A stretch of 64,000 nt of DNA, from NCBI GenBank assembly GCA_030407085.1, contig CM059586.1, positions 91,757,501-91,821,500 of the forward strand, in the 5' to 3' direction. Under the pieces are notes generated by a model that was not told the origin of the DNA, made no database searches, and saw only the letters and a list, made by a program, of their open reading frames with translations. Positions 1 through 12,779 of this stretch are shown here, piece by piece (positions within the stretch are counted from its first letter, which is position 1; each line of letters begins with the position of its first letter). The position numbers were made by a program, and so were the translations under genes. The DNA is from Trichopria drosophilae. Taxonomy: Eukaryota > Arthropoda > Insecta > Hymenoptera > Diapriidae.

Positions 1-1180
1 TCCATGTCCAGTTAGGACTGATAGAGCATAGTGATTGATTGAAGCAAATATTTCATGCGAGAATAAAACAATAATTCAAACGACTCAAACCAAATGATCA
101 TCAGCTACTCTGTTTAACTTATTTATCTGTCGGTTTTGTTTTTATAAGTAACTTTTCGACACTTGCGTAATTAATATAATCACAGTTGTTGCTCGGCGTT
201 TTCGCATTGTGTCAATGCTAGAAAGCTGGATTGCTTCTAGAGTTTTTTGAAAGCCGGCAAAAAGCATCCACCTCGCAAGCTGAAAAGAGCGCGGACGAAA
301 GCCGCGGAATTTTTCTCCGTTAATCGAATCCATCGACAATTTGTCGGGCGAAAAACTCGTCTACGCCATTTTTGCCAGTCGACCTCTCGCCCTCGCGGCA
401 ACCTGGCGGCGTAAAGCTATTAAAATTCATAACCTCGGACATACACCGAGGGGTTAAAACGCGGAGTGCCAGAGTTAAAGGAGGGGTGGTAACGGGGGTG
501 AAGGGTAGTTGCGCACAGGGACTACGGGATGGAGTATAGGCCACATGGTTGGACCAAACTCAAGAGTAAGAGGAACGCGTCATTAAAGGGAGACGGAAAG
601 GAACGGGAAAACAAACTGACAAGAGAGACAAGCTTTTCCTGGGGAGGTGGTTATAGCGAGATAAATATATGTGTGAGCGAAACCATATAGCCAGAGAGAA
701 TACGCAACGGTGGATGTAGGAGGGATTTCAGAGAAGGGGTTAAATGAAATAACCGAATTTGCGGACTCGCGTGTGTCGCGAGAGCTCAAAAACAAGGGTG
801 GGAAATGCGAGGGCGGGAAAGGACGATGGAGAGAGATGGATACAGGAGTGGCTGAAAGAGAACGAGAAAGAACGAGATAAATCACCCGAGGCTGAATTTT
901 GAATATGCATCGCTATTCGCGCCGCATGCATAGACACTACGTTGCCGACGCGATAGACAATAGACCGGACCAGATTGGATTACAGCGACCTCTTTGCAGG
1001 CAAAATCGTGTAATCCTCCATTAAAAAGTTCGAGTCTCAAGCGCGATTTTATGCGTAACCTGGTTGTGTCACGCGTGCAGATTTCCACCAGGCCTGATTC
1101 GAATTGGATTTTGATTTCGTTTAGCGCCCACGGGTCGGGGTACTGGATGATTTTCGGGGTCTTTTGTGCGACGCTTTAAT
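1..1180. other. GC-richer non-coding stretch, purine-rich 540-890
   Basis: Open frames exist on both strands, but none resembles a known domain, and the purine-rich strand alone explains the long frames. No repeats are visible. Possibly conserved non-coding DNA; unproven. Confidence 0.35.
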
Positions 1181-1327
1181 CACACATTTATTTTCATTTT
1201 GTCCCATTTTACTTTCGGTAATAATCTTTCTAACTTCGAAACACCTTTTTAGATCATTACGACACTAAAGTTTGAATCATATTTTCTATTCTTTTATGGA
1301 AAATGGATAACGTGTGGTCCCGTATAA

Positions 1328-1440
1328 GAAATATATATCCTCAGGATGTCCGCAGAATAACCAGAAAAAAACGCGGATATCTCAGGAATCATCTGAATTT
1401 CTCCGATGTTCATAGGACATCCGAAGGATATATAAAATTC
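1328..1440. mobile_element. Foldback element of the ggatatcc/ggacgtcc family
   Basis: The left arm 1328-1351 and right arm 1414-1440 are inverted (ATATCC...GGATGTCC against GGACATCC...GGATAT). Related scraps continue to about 1600. Confidence 0.5.
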
Positions 1441-2030
1441 TTCTCTTTCTGACGTTTCTATGGTTTCCATGGGATATCCCCATAACGTCTATAAGATATC
1501 TCAAATACATTCGAAAATTGATCTTCTATCGGTTCTCCATATATACTCAAATTATCCTTGGTATGTGTGTAGGATATTTGGGATATTAACTATTTTTTTC
1601 TTACAAGACCGCAATCTGCAACGTACGTTCAGCAAATTTCATTAAAAAATATTGAAAATGGAAGTTATGATTTTTGAAGTAGATAAAGTCATTTTCTTCA
1701 CTTTTTTATTTATAATTTTCTTTTCTATGTTAAATGCAAACTTATGTAAATTGAACAATGGGGTGATAATTTGGGATGGTTGAATAACGCCTCAGAATTT
1801 TTATAACTTGCTACGGCTTACTCTTCTAATACTGGAGCGATTTTAAGCATTGGGGTCCGGTAGTCCTCGTGTGTCGTTCTTAGCATTTTTAGGAGGTGTG
1901 ACCGGCGATGGTTACATAATATAACTGTATTAATTAAATATTTTCTATGTCCTTGCAAAAAAAATGCTGCAGACCCAAGCAGAATAAAAGTTTAAATTTT
2001 AAATAAAATTGATTCAAGGAGGAGTAGATA

Positions 2031-2195
2031 CCCACACAGCACACTGTCCTGGGGACGTCCTATGGAGCTCCTCAGGACGTCCAAATATCCGCTTTTACCA
2101 TCCTGTTAACGTCTACACGTATATAAGATAAAATCGGACATTTGGACGTCCTGAGGAGTTTCTGAGGACGTCCCCAGAACAGTGTGCTGTGTGGG
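2031..2195. mobile_element. Palindromic MITE with TA target duplication
   Basis: 165 bp. The ends CCCACACAGCACACTGT and the inverse match over about 30 bp with one mismatch, flanked by TA on both sides (2029-2030, 2196-2197). The arms contain GGGGACGTCC and CTCAGGACGTCC. This suggests a Tc1/mariner-mobilised, non-autonomous element. Confidence 0.8.
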
Positions 2196-2312
2196 TAGAA
2201 GTCATCCGATAATGTAGTAATCTAAGCTAAACAATGTAAATTAAAAATGATTCAAAAGGTGCGAAGATTTGTCTGAGTTTCCGAAATTCAGACAACTCTC
2301 AGCATCTTTTAA

Positions 2313-3089
2313 CCCTTTGAAGCATACATTTTTCCTTACGCGGAAAATGGCTGAAAATTGTTACTCGGGGGTTTTCGGGGTCGCTGATTACGAATCTGAA
2401 CTCAGATTTTCAAAATTCAATATGGCGGATTCAAACTGGCGGACCGAAATGTGGAAAAGTTACTTGATCGAGATGAAACTGGGTACTCGGGGGAATTTCG
2501 GGGTCGCTGATTATGAATCTGAACTCAGATTTTCAAAATTCAATATGGCGAATCCAAAATGGCGGACCGAAATGTGAAAAATCTACTTGATCGACTGATG
2601 AAACTGGAATTATTGTCTCCATTTTTTTTTATATTTTTTTTGTATTTTTAGGCAATATTATTTATTTTCGGTAAATAGTTTAGAACTAAACGACGAATAC
2701 AGGTGAGTTTTACCGCCGCGAACTATGACATCTTAACATTCGGGTATACCATATTGAATTCGCCATTTTGAATATTGAAAATTTGCGTTCAGATTCGTAA
2801 TCAGCGACCCCAAAAAACCCCGAGTACCCAGTTTCGTCATGTTTGAGTGATGTTTTCGTCTCAGCATACATTTTTTGTGAAAAAATTCATAAAATTTACA
2901 ATTTGTTAATTATTTAAACAGTTATAACATAATAATTAATGATAAATATTGATTTATTTATGTTTCCTAACATGCTTTCTAAGGTATGAAGTAAAAAATT
3001 GCAAGAAAATTGATTAATAATTACCTGAAATATGTCAAAAATGCATTACAAAAAGGTGTCGATCTGGATCGACACCGTGCTTGTAAGGG
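2313..3089. mobile_element. piggyBac-like MITE with internal repeats
   Basis: 777 bp, flanked by TTAA at 2309-2312 and 3090-3093. Ends are CCCTTTGAAGCATAC and ...GTGCTTGTAAGGG (11 of 13 terminal bases pair). TTAA targets with CCC-starting inverted ends are typical of piggyBac. Inside, two direct copies of a repeat sit 123 bp apart (from 2360 and 2483) and one inverted copy lies at 2740-2840. An open frame at 2269-2577 starts just outside the element and runs through both direct copies. There is no transposase. Confidence 0.75.
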
Positions 3090-4924
3090 TTAAACACTAG
3101 ATATAACCTCAAAATCAAAGAAATTCGTTGAAAATTGACCTAGAAATTACCGAAAATTGTAAAATTTCACTTATTAACACAACTTATTCGGGATATAAAT
3201 TAGATGAATTTAGAATTATTTACACTTCAGCGGTACGAATCACATTTGTGACATGTCTAGATTTCAGGTTATCAACGAAACTATAATCGTATCGATTATG
3301 GAAAATTTCAGTACAATTTACAAAATTGATAATCAAAATCTCATAAAATCATTCATTTATCAAATATTATTCATTAAAAGTAATTAACCGTTTTGTATTG
3401 GGAGTAAAACTCAGAAGATTATACGTATTATACATGCTAAAATTGTTAAATTGGTTCACATATATCTGCGATATTTCGATATTTCCTAAAATATCCTAAG
3501 TTATCCTGTAAATATCCCTCAGGATATCCGTCAGAAGTGAAAAGGATATACGTGTAATGCCTTCCTTCAGGTATTGTCTGGATAACCCACGGATACATAA
3601 AATTACAATTTTGTAGATATTAATCGAATATCCTTTGAATATCGTAGGGATGTTCAGGATATTCCGGACATTAATAGGCCTTTACCAGGATATCCACAGA
3701 ATAACTTATCTTGTTCGGGGTTTAACAAATAGTGGAAGATATGTAGTGAGAAATTTTAAGATAGGACAGGCTGCGGTAATTTGAAGCTTATTAAATGGTA
3801 ACATGATTGATATATAAGTAAAATAATAAAACTCCTTCAATAAAACTGATGACGTAATTTAGTCAGTCTAATAAAGATAAATAAAGATATATTGTTTTGA
3901 ATGTACATTACATACAATGGAGTTAATCATCAATATCACCCCAATTAGGAGTAGAATCTTTCAAAACCATGCTAATTTATTCATTTCAACTGAAAAGTTA
4001 GTGCTTATGTGGCCAAAACCCCTTTAGATTGCAAATTAACTCTGCATTCAATCGTTTGGTTTTTACTTCTTGGGTATTATATTTCATTCCTCCAGTACCG
4101 TTGTAGATTGGGCACATTATCCTTTATAATACAGTATGAGGACCAAAATTAGCGGATACTTTCACATAATATTCGTTGCAAACAGTTCGTTACAAGGAGT
4201 CATGTGTTATAAGAAAATAACTCGATTAATATAAAGTTCGGGTGGAATTATTTTTGTATTCAATTTTCAACCAAGAAAATGGCAGATACCAAATTAAGCA
4301 TTCTACGCACTATTCAAATTTCAATCCAAATATTGGGGATTAATTAGTTTTCCAACGTTTGTTTTTGGATATATAGATATCGTGTAAAATTACTAATGGA
4401 ACTATGAAATTTTTTATTTTAATTTTCATGGGTTATATAAAATATCGAAAAATGTCGTAATTTTATTGGTTTATATTTGTATACGAAAACTAACTTTTAG
4501 GATATTTAATGCGAAATCAACAATGGTGGAGTACGCAGAGTCTTTTGTGAAGTTTTGGAGTCCCCCCCCCCCCAAAAGTGATACATTTTGAAGTACTTTT
4601 GTTTGAATCGAATTAGTTGAAAAACGGTCTTCTTAGATTTAGTGGATTCCGTGTTCCCTCCAACAAAATTTTACGGGCTAATGAAATATATACTTTGAAG
4701 TATAGAGAATTTTAGAGCTAGGTTTTTTATTTTATCTTGGTCCACTAAGTGTAAATGAAATGCTGTCATTTTCAAGAATGTAAAACAATCAAATCTAACA
4801 CTAATTGTCTTTTTTTTTGACTGTCCAAAAAAAATTCGATATTATTGATAAAATAAACTTTGATCAAATATTTTCAGATCAAATCATCCGAAATATTGTT
4901 ATTATTCGAAAATCTATTTTACGT
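3090..4924. other. AT-rich non-coding stretch with ggatatcc repeats
   Basis: 3455-3720 holds several GGATATCC-like motifs in both orientations, a decayed relative of the element at 1328. A run of 12 C lies at 4562-4573. No gene is seen. Confidence 0.4.
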
Positions 4925-5001
4925 CCCCAGCAGAAATTTGTTCAGGCCCTGATCAGGGTGTAACGCTTTTGGTCAGGCCCTTAATAAATTTTTACTCGGG
5001 G
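4925..5001. mobile_element. Mini foldback element, 77 bp
   Basis: Starts CCCCAGCAGAAATTTGTTCAGG and ends with its inverse (CCTTAATAAATTTTTACTCGGGG), with GGCCCTGATCAGGG inside. Its termini resemble those of the element at 53400-53648. Confidence 0.5.
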
Positions 5002-7218
5002 TAGTCTTTTCAATCAACCGCAATATTAAAGTAATTTGTATTAGTAGTTTTTGTTTATTTATGTTTATCGACCTATCCCAAGTAGGCATTAGAAGTTGGC
5101 ACTATATAGATTTCATCTGTAATGACTAAAATTATTACTGACGGTGAGTGCATGTTAAGATAGACGCCTGTACTGCAAAATCGGGTGTCTTATGGGTGCC
5201 TTAAATGAAGACTAACACTAAGAGTCTGCTTAAAATGAATGATATTTCATTCCGTTTCATTTGATTCTACATACAATTTGCATTTCAAAATTAGCTGTTT
5301 TCGCAGGTATACATTGAACGTAACTTCGAACTTAAAAAGCCATTAATATTGCAGGTATTTTCGTTTGAAAACGTTTATTATCATATTGGAATTTGCTCAA
5401 TTTTTATTTATTACATTTAGTAGGTAGTAAATTGAACTATTTTTGTTCTTTCAATGAAATTAATCATATTTCTTAACTATATAATCCAATACACATCTCG
5501 TTCGGCAGTCCACGAGGTGGGTCGTCAGGTTTAATCAGTTATGCGTGTCTTATATCTAAGTCATTAACAATAAGACACCAAAATAGTATTTTTCTATACT
5601 AGTGCGTAAAATACGATTTTACGAACCATTTTTAATGTGCGATTAGATAGGCCGGTGCGTAAAATCAAATTTTACGCATAGTATATCGAAAAATGTCTTA
5701 AAATTGATCAGGTAAGTATCTTGAATTAAGACATCTGATTTTGTAGTTAAATTTTATATCGCGTTGTATAAACTACGTCACGAAAGTATCTTTCAAATTA
5801 CATATTCAATTTCTTGGCAGTGATTCTATAACGTATTAATACATTTCTCCATATCATAGAAATAGTAACTGAAATTATGAGACGTTTCTTCCTCAGCTGG
5901 GAGCATTCTTCTAATTTATTTCTAAAAAAGAATTATACCTATAAATTTTACACACCAATTTTAAAAGATAAGCTCTACTTACTCCAACATTTTGTTAATA
6001 TAAAAAAAATAAGAATAATTCATATACTTAATCATATTTATATATGTGTAGGAGTGGTTATCTATTAAATACTAACTGAAGTTAATTTTGTGAATAGTGA
6101 AAGTAATTTTTGTTTTACGTGCCCAACTCATCCATCATGACATATTATAATTTTTCAAATATCTCAAAAATTAATAGTAATAATTAACGAAAATTATAAA
6201 AAATGTAGTATAAATGTTCATTTACATATTCACAGAATTAATTTGGAATATCATATGACTAAATTAAATGATATTAAGATAGATAGCACGTAAACTTCAG
6301 TAACAATGTTTCATATGATATATTATCCTATAAGAACGTACTAAAACGTAATCGCAGTTTGATTGATTTCTTCTACTCATTATGTATTATTGAATAAAAT
6401 ATTGTATCAATTTTATTTAGGTATATTCGGTGTTAGGCAACCTTAAGAATGAACTTTTACTTTGTTATAATATTTGCAATTATTATTTGCTTGAGGAAAG
6501 GAAGAAGTTTCTTAAATTAATTAATATATACTAACTAGCGCTAGTATCATTCTTTATTTATTAATTATTAATATTATTAATACATGGATCCAACATTCCT
6601 TAACAAAATGATATATGCATAAATGTATAATATAATACCGAAATTATCTTGAATATTTTACAACCATTATTATAAATATAAGAATAATCGTATTATCAAA
6701 TTCAATAACTCCATAAACTAAAATATATTTTATTTGCAATAACAATTCGCTTGAAACTACTATTTCGAAATTACTCTTTTTTAAATGTAAAATACACCTT
6801 ATACGCGTGTAACTTTTTGAAAACCTTTTTAAGTATGGATAATTTGAAATTTCATATAGATTCTAATTTCGTATATTTTTTTAGTTCAGAAGTTCTATTT
6901 ATGTATTTTTGAAAAAATATATATTTTGCAGTATAAATTAACATTTAAGGTTATTCCGAAACGAATACTGTATAAGTTATAAATAATAGACTATATCGGT
7001 TTTTATATTTCCATAACACGCCTGTAGCTGCTAAAAAATACTATTAGACGTTAAAAATGACAAAATTAAATGACATTCAGTGGTAACATCTCCAAAATTT
7101 TGTTCTCTCGGCATTAGATAGAGTAGTATTTTATTAAAACTATATGTTATTATTTATTAACTTCAACATTTTTAAAGCCTTTCAATTTTTTGTGGCAATA
7201 CTGAAACACGGAAGATCT
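5002..7218. other. AT-rich non-coding stretch
   Basis: A small inverted repeat lies at 5594-5686 (TATACTAGTGCGTAAAAT against ATTTTACGCATAGTATA). The remainder is very AT-rich with no recognisable gene or element. Confidence 0.4.
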
Positions 7219-7222
7219 TTAA

Positions 7223-7865
7223 CCCTTTCAGTCACAGGCGGACACCAGTGTCCCACCTAAATGCTATCGTTTTTTTAAGGTTTATGAACTTATAGTTATC
7301 GATTTCGATGCGGTTATTTTGTTCCTGGCTTTCCTAAGACTCCAATACGTGTTAACGAAAAATAATATTGCAAAATTATTTAAAATAATGATTGTTAACA
7401 ACAAATTAGTACCAAAAAAGCCAGAATTTTCAAAAGAAATTCATGTCAGGAAGAAATAATCGCTATTATTATTTGAAATTTGGTATGCCAGAGTTTTTTA
7501 TGTTGCTGATTACGAATCCGGTGTCACATTTTCAAATTTCAAAATGGAGGATCCAATATGGCCGGCAAAAATGTTGAAAAATTATGATTTTGCTTAAAAT
7601 TTGGTATACAGGTGTTTTTGATGTCACTGATTACGAATCAAAATATAAAAAAAAAAAAAAAAACGAAAAAAAAATACCAAAACCCCTACCTATATATCAA
7701 AGCTTAGCCAATCCATTATCCTTCAAATTTTTGGTCGGCCATATTGGATCCGCCATTTTGAATTTTGAAAATCTCACACCGGATTCGTAATCAGTCACCT
7801 GAAAAACTCAAGTATACGAAATTTTAAAAAAATGCCATGACTGGAAAAATTCGTGACTGAAAGGG
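7223..7865. mobile_element. piggyBac-like MITE inserted in a palindromic TTAA site
   Basis: 643 bp. TTAA lies at 7219-7222 and 7866-7869. The ends CCCTTTCAGTCAC and GTGACTGAAAGGG are perfect inverse copies. The match continues through the TTAA into the flanks (7214-7235 against 7853-7874, 22 bp), as expected if the target itself was the palindrome AGATCTTTAAAGATC. The interior has the same repeat as 2313-3089: direct copies from 7481 and 7602, and an inverted copy at 7735-7815. A poly-A run is at 7647-7662. Confidence 0.8.
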
Positions 7866-7869
7866 TTAA

Positions 7870-9667
7870 AGATCAAATAATTATTCAATAAAAATTAACC
7901 TTTTTTCAAAGAAGACAGAATTTTTAGAAATAGTTCGCATATTTTTAGGAAATTTTTTCCAACACAACTCAGTTTTTATGAACACTTAATAATATTCTAT
8001 TAATGTTTCCCACGTCTGTAACATCTTAAAGATCTTTTATTTTCTCTGAACAAAGTTTTGTAAAAAAAAGTGAGTATATAATGAAAAGAATCAAACTGCA
8101 TTTAATAGCCTAAAAAAAGGGATTATGTTTCCTGGAATTGGTATCAAATAATAAAATTTTGTGTAAAAAAAAGTGAGAAACACTGAGAAAAAATTGTTGA
8201 CACTCAAGTAAACGTTTATTTGAATGGTGTTAAGTTAATATTTACTTAAATGAAACGTTTATTAAATACAACATATATTATGTTATATTTAATAAACGTT
8301 TCATTTTTATAACAAATCTTACCATGGTTTAAGAAACTATTTGCTTCATTCAAGTAAATATTTACTTGCTATTATCCATTAATGTTTTTATTAATTTCGT
8401 TCTTCGGCAGATATAACTACACGAATTACTTTGTTCTCACCTTTCAAATCTTAAATTTTACAATAAAATTACTCATGTTAGCTAGACATGAATGAACAAT
8501 TTGAAATCATTTTATTCAAACGATAATATCGAGCCATAGTATTAAATTACTATGAATATTCGTATGAAAGACAACTTTGTGATAGATTGTACTCACGGCA
8601 TAACTGACATTTTCACAAAATTTGAGATAACATCCTATGTATTTAAAAAATATACTAAATAAGACTAAATTAATAAATTGAATCTTGAACTCGGTTTATC
8701 TTGAGATTATGAGAGTCACAATTATGTTGTTATACTTTTCGAGTTTCAACTACAGAATTAGGATTCCGTTTTGGATTTTTTTATGAAATAAACCGGTGGT
8801 CGAAATGTTACTACAAATTAATGAGTTTTAATAAATTATTAGAGTATTGCAAATGTATTTCGAAATTTTGACCTGTGCAATAATATCAATTTTGTACATT
8901 GTAATAATAAAAGTCGTATAGAAACATTTCTATACAAGATTTTGTATAAACATTAATTCGATTCAAATAATTTTCAGAAAACTGTATTTATTTTTCTTAT
9001 ATTTTATATGAAAGACAGATTAAAACATTTATGCAAGTGAAAAATGATGTTTTAATTGTTTTGAACACTTGAAATATCGACATAACTAATTTTTTTAGTA
9101 ACAATGCTATGACAGTAACAATTTAGATCACTTTTTAAGTATACAAAATTATTTGATATTTAAATAAATGTTAAAAATGTTTAATAATTATTAAGTTTTG
9201 TACTGGCTTAAAGTAGTAACCAATTTGTAGTAATTAACTATGCTTTTTATCGAATTTTATTCATCTTTTTTATCGACCAAGTAAAAATAAAGCAGGGAGA
9301 ATTTAGTAGTGCAAAGGGTGGGAATATACCCTCGGTGGTAACACATTATCGATTTCTTACCGACAGAACGCTTTGCACCCTTATACTAGGTTCATTTCCG
9401 TTTTACCCCGATGGCAGCACTACACCGGCTAGCATTTCTTTTCGAAGACTACTGCAGAACTTTAATCGATTTTAATATGCGGAACAATATACTAGAATAG
9501 TTGGCTGAAGAAAATAACTTGTAACAGTCAATAAAAAATTAAAACAATAAAAAGTTTAGTGCAATTTAATTTGTTTTACCAAAAAATATGAGAAATCAAA
9601 AACAAGTTAGAGTTACTATATATTTTGTTTTCGGTTGAAAAAAAATAAAAATGAATTGAATTTATTA
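7870..9667. other. AT-rich stretch with one strong palindrome
   Basis: Apart from the inverted repeat around 8248-8306 I see no element and no gene. Confidence 0.4.
8248..8306. repeat. Perfect 21-bp palindrome, 17-bp loop
   Basis: AAATGAAACGTTTATTAAATA at 8248-8268 is exactly inverted at 8286-8306. Similar AAACGTTTATT and AAGTAAATATTTACTTG motifs flank it (8205-8222, 8352-8369), so the whole of about 8185-8372 may be one palindromic MITE. Confidence 0.6.
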
Positions 9668-10275
9668 CATTGACCGACAAAATTTTATTTTTTGTCTGCC
9701 TTTGTCAAGCGAAGTATCATTGCCGACGTATTTTTTTGGGCTAAAAATGATGGCGCTAGTAGAATTTTGCTATCACGTCACATTTTGGAGAAAAATGAGA
9801 TTAAATGTGTAAAAAATGGGATTTTTGGCCGTATTCGGTTTTCTTTGTAGCAGACAATTTATTTTTGACAAGCGAAGTATCATATCCAACGTATTTTTTT
9901 CTGCTGAAAACGATGGCACACATAGAATTTTGCTATCACGTCACATTTCGGAGAAAAATGAGGTAAAAATAGGGTTTTTGGCCGTATTTTGGTTTACTTT
10001 GTATCAGAAGAGAATTTATTTTTTACAGGCAAAGTATCATTTCCTACCTATTTTTCCCTGCTGAAAACGGTGGCGCTAGCGGAATTTTGCTATCACGTCA
10101 CGATTTAGAGAAAAATGAAGTTGAATGTGGTTAAAAAATATGGTTGATTTAACTACGTTTTTTTTCGAAATGTAACGTTATAGCAAAATTCTGCTGGCGC
10201 CATCGATTTCAGCATGAAAAAATACTTCAGAAATGATACTTCGCTTGTCAAAGGCAAAATAATTGTCGGACAGTG
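9668..10275. mobile_element. DNA transposon remnant with three ~160-bp tandem units and inverted ends
   Basis: Three direct units, marked by GCGAAGTATCAT-like anchors at 9709, 9872 and 10029 (spacing 163 and 157), share GAATTTTGCTATCACGTCAC. The right end (about 10185-10275) is an inverted copy of the left end (about 110 bp). Outermost bases are CATTGACCGACAA and TTGTCGGACAGTG. Flanks TTATTA and TTATTG could be an imperfect target duplication. The superfamily is uncertain. There is no transposase, and the frame at 9816-10064 is repeat sequence. Confidence 0.7.
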
Positions 10276-12290
10276 TTATTGTAAATTAATTTCATTAAAT
10301 GTGACTTATAAAACAAAGTCAAAGAGATTGTTTTTGTTACTTAGTAAACGAGAAAGAATAATAACGAATTTAAAAAACGAATAATTTCAATACGTTTCTT
10401 GACAAGATCGGAATGAACTGTACTAATTTAATACGAAATCTTCCGATTTAATAAATGCATGCGGCTTTTGATTTAGTATTAATTGCGATATGTTTTCACT
10501 CTCAGTTTATGATGGTTGGTTCATATTTTTAAATGCCAAAACACAAAACGATGATTTCATAGGTTATGTTTTTGTCTATTGACAGTAGATGAGATTTGAT
10601 TGGATTAAAATGTAACGTAATGCAAATGTCCTAATAAACCGAATTTAACTGGAATAAATCGGATTAAATTATTTTTCATTTATTGTAAATTGACATGGAA
10701 TTCGTAATAATAAAATTACAAATGTATATTTATAATGAAAGACCGTATAGGAACGAATCCTTTGTTGTGAAACTACTAACCATAGGGAAGTAATAATATC
10801 AAATTCGAACAAAAAAAAATAGTTGTTTCCGAAGTAAGGGTGTAAAGTTGGACTTTACACCCGAGCCTCAAATAGTATTTTTTATAATATGCGTAAAATT
10901 CGTTTGCCTTTTTCAGGTGCGTATAGTAGAATTTGACACATACTATAAAAAAAATAATATTTAGAATTCGTTGCGGTAATGAAAACGAGTTAGAAACCTC
11001 GATTTGTTAAAATTCGAGTTTAATAACTCTGGTTTTGTGGTTCTATATTTATCAAAGTGTATTAAATATTGACCACATTTATTGACAAATATTATTAGAA
11101 TCCAAATGAAAACCACATCGTTTTATATTTCGTGTGTAAATTTTGTTACAAAAAAATAGTCGTATTAAGATTAGTCGTATGTGCACTTACGAACTTTAAT
11201 GCATCCACAGAACCTACACTGTTTTCCATGTTTTATGTTTACTTCATTATTATATATCGTTTAACATATTGTTATACTATAGCCTAATCTTAATTTATAC
11301 ATTTAAGAACATTGGTAGAAACCATTGATTAAACGATAATTCATTTTTACAACGGGCCGCACCACTTGCGAGATGCGGTGAGCTGCGGTGGTAATAATTC
11401 TAACTGAGACATTTTCACTAGCATAAGTTGAACACTTAATAAATCGAAATAAATGCTCCCCCCATATATCAAAAAAACGTAAATTGGTTGTATGTATATT
11501 AAATTGAGACGATTTAGAGATCGAAGGAAACATTTTTCCGAGCTTTTAATTTTTACTAGAGCATTCTCCGCTATCAATAATAGTTTTTTTTTGCATTAAA
11601 AATGTACCTACTTTAACTAACTCAATTATGACAAATAAATGGTACGTTAAACTGTTAAATGTAATGTTACAATCTGGGGGATTCTTACGATAGTGGGAGA
11701 GTCTGATTCGTGCCAAAGTTTTAACGTCAACTTCAAGCCCGTGCCTTTCAATTATAATCTGTGTGGAAACAATATCGGGATACATATTCTTGTGTAAAAA
11801 AGATTCATTTTTCGAATGGCATAGCATAATTTATCAATAAATGACAGCAAAATGTTTCTTTTTAACAATAAACAAACAAAAAACGCTGATTTTAAATTTT
11901 TTTTTAAGGAATATTTTTAACCATGTTGTCAGTACTTAAGAACATTCTAACTTATCAGGATACGGGACCTGAATGTTGTACTTCCAAAATATATTTTTAG
12001 ATACTTTAATTTTTATTGTTAACCGATCCAAAATGGGGTCCGAATGCCCAAAATTATTAAAAAATCACAGTAATGTGTACTTTTGAAGTCTAATCAAAGT
12101 TTTAGCGAGATAAATAACTGTTGTCAATTTCGTGGTAACAAATTGGATGCACATAAGCAAAATTAGCTCATACAATTGATTTTGAAGATGGCGGCCGTGA
12201 TGAGTCAGTTGAAATATCGTATTTACACAGTTTTACAGCCACTGTACAATGTTCAAACCTCTTTATTCAATAGTTTTATGAACTCTCAGG
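10276..12290. other. AT-rich stretch, no gene recognised
   Basis: A short palindrome at 10838-10862 (GGGTGTAAAGT...ACTTTACACCC) begins a small repeat reaching about 10960. Minus-strand frames at 11303-11827 lack any recognisable domain. Confidence 0.35.
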
Positions 12291-12309
12291 ATCATTAGAT
12301 CTAAATTCA

Positions 12310-12365
12310 TTCTTATCAAAATTCAAAATGGCAGATCCAATATGGCGGACCGCAAACTCAAAAAT
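12310..12365 (+). repeat. Fragment of the 123-bp repeat family
   Basis: TTCAAAATGGCAGATCC and ATATGGCGGACCG match the units inside the piggyBac-like MITEs. 12366-12780 is AT-rich with nothing recognisable. Confidence 0.6.
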
Positions 12366-12779
12366 AGCGATTCAGGAAAAATAAAAAATACCATCCTATT
12401 CTACTTGAAATTTGGAATAAAAATACTTCTATCCACAAAAACAAAACAAAAAATATCAAAACACACGGGTTATAATTAAAAGACATGGGCTTGAAGTTGA
12501 CATTAAAATTTTGGCCATTTGAGCGTTAAAGTGTTAAAATAATAAAATGTTTCACCATTATTGCACAAAATCTCCCTACACTGGTAATACTGATTAAATA
12601 CCATATTCGGATCTGATTAGAAAATCAATATTATCAAATATTGCCTACATGTACAGAACTAAATGCATTTGTTAAAGTGAAAAGAAATTCTTTTATCAGT
12701 ATACCAATAATATTCAGATAACTATGCAATTATTGATGTTTAGGACGACAGAATCAAAATCAAAATTTCTAAATTGAAA

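Noticed and set aside
2269..2577. 102-codon plus frame as a gene
   Set aside because: Starts 44 bp outside a piggyBac-like MITE and runs into its repeat dimer; kept as a repeat observation, not a gene.
9816..10064. 82-codon plus frame
   Set aside because: Lies entirely in the ~160-bp tandem units of a transposon remnant.
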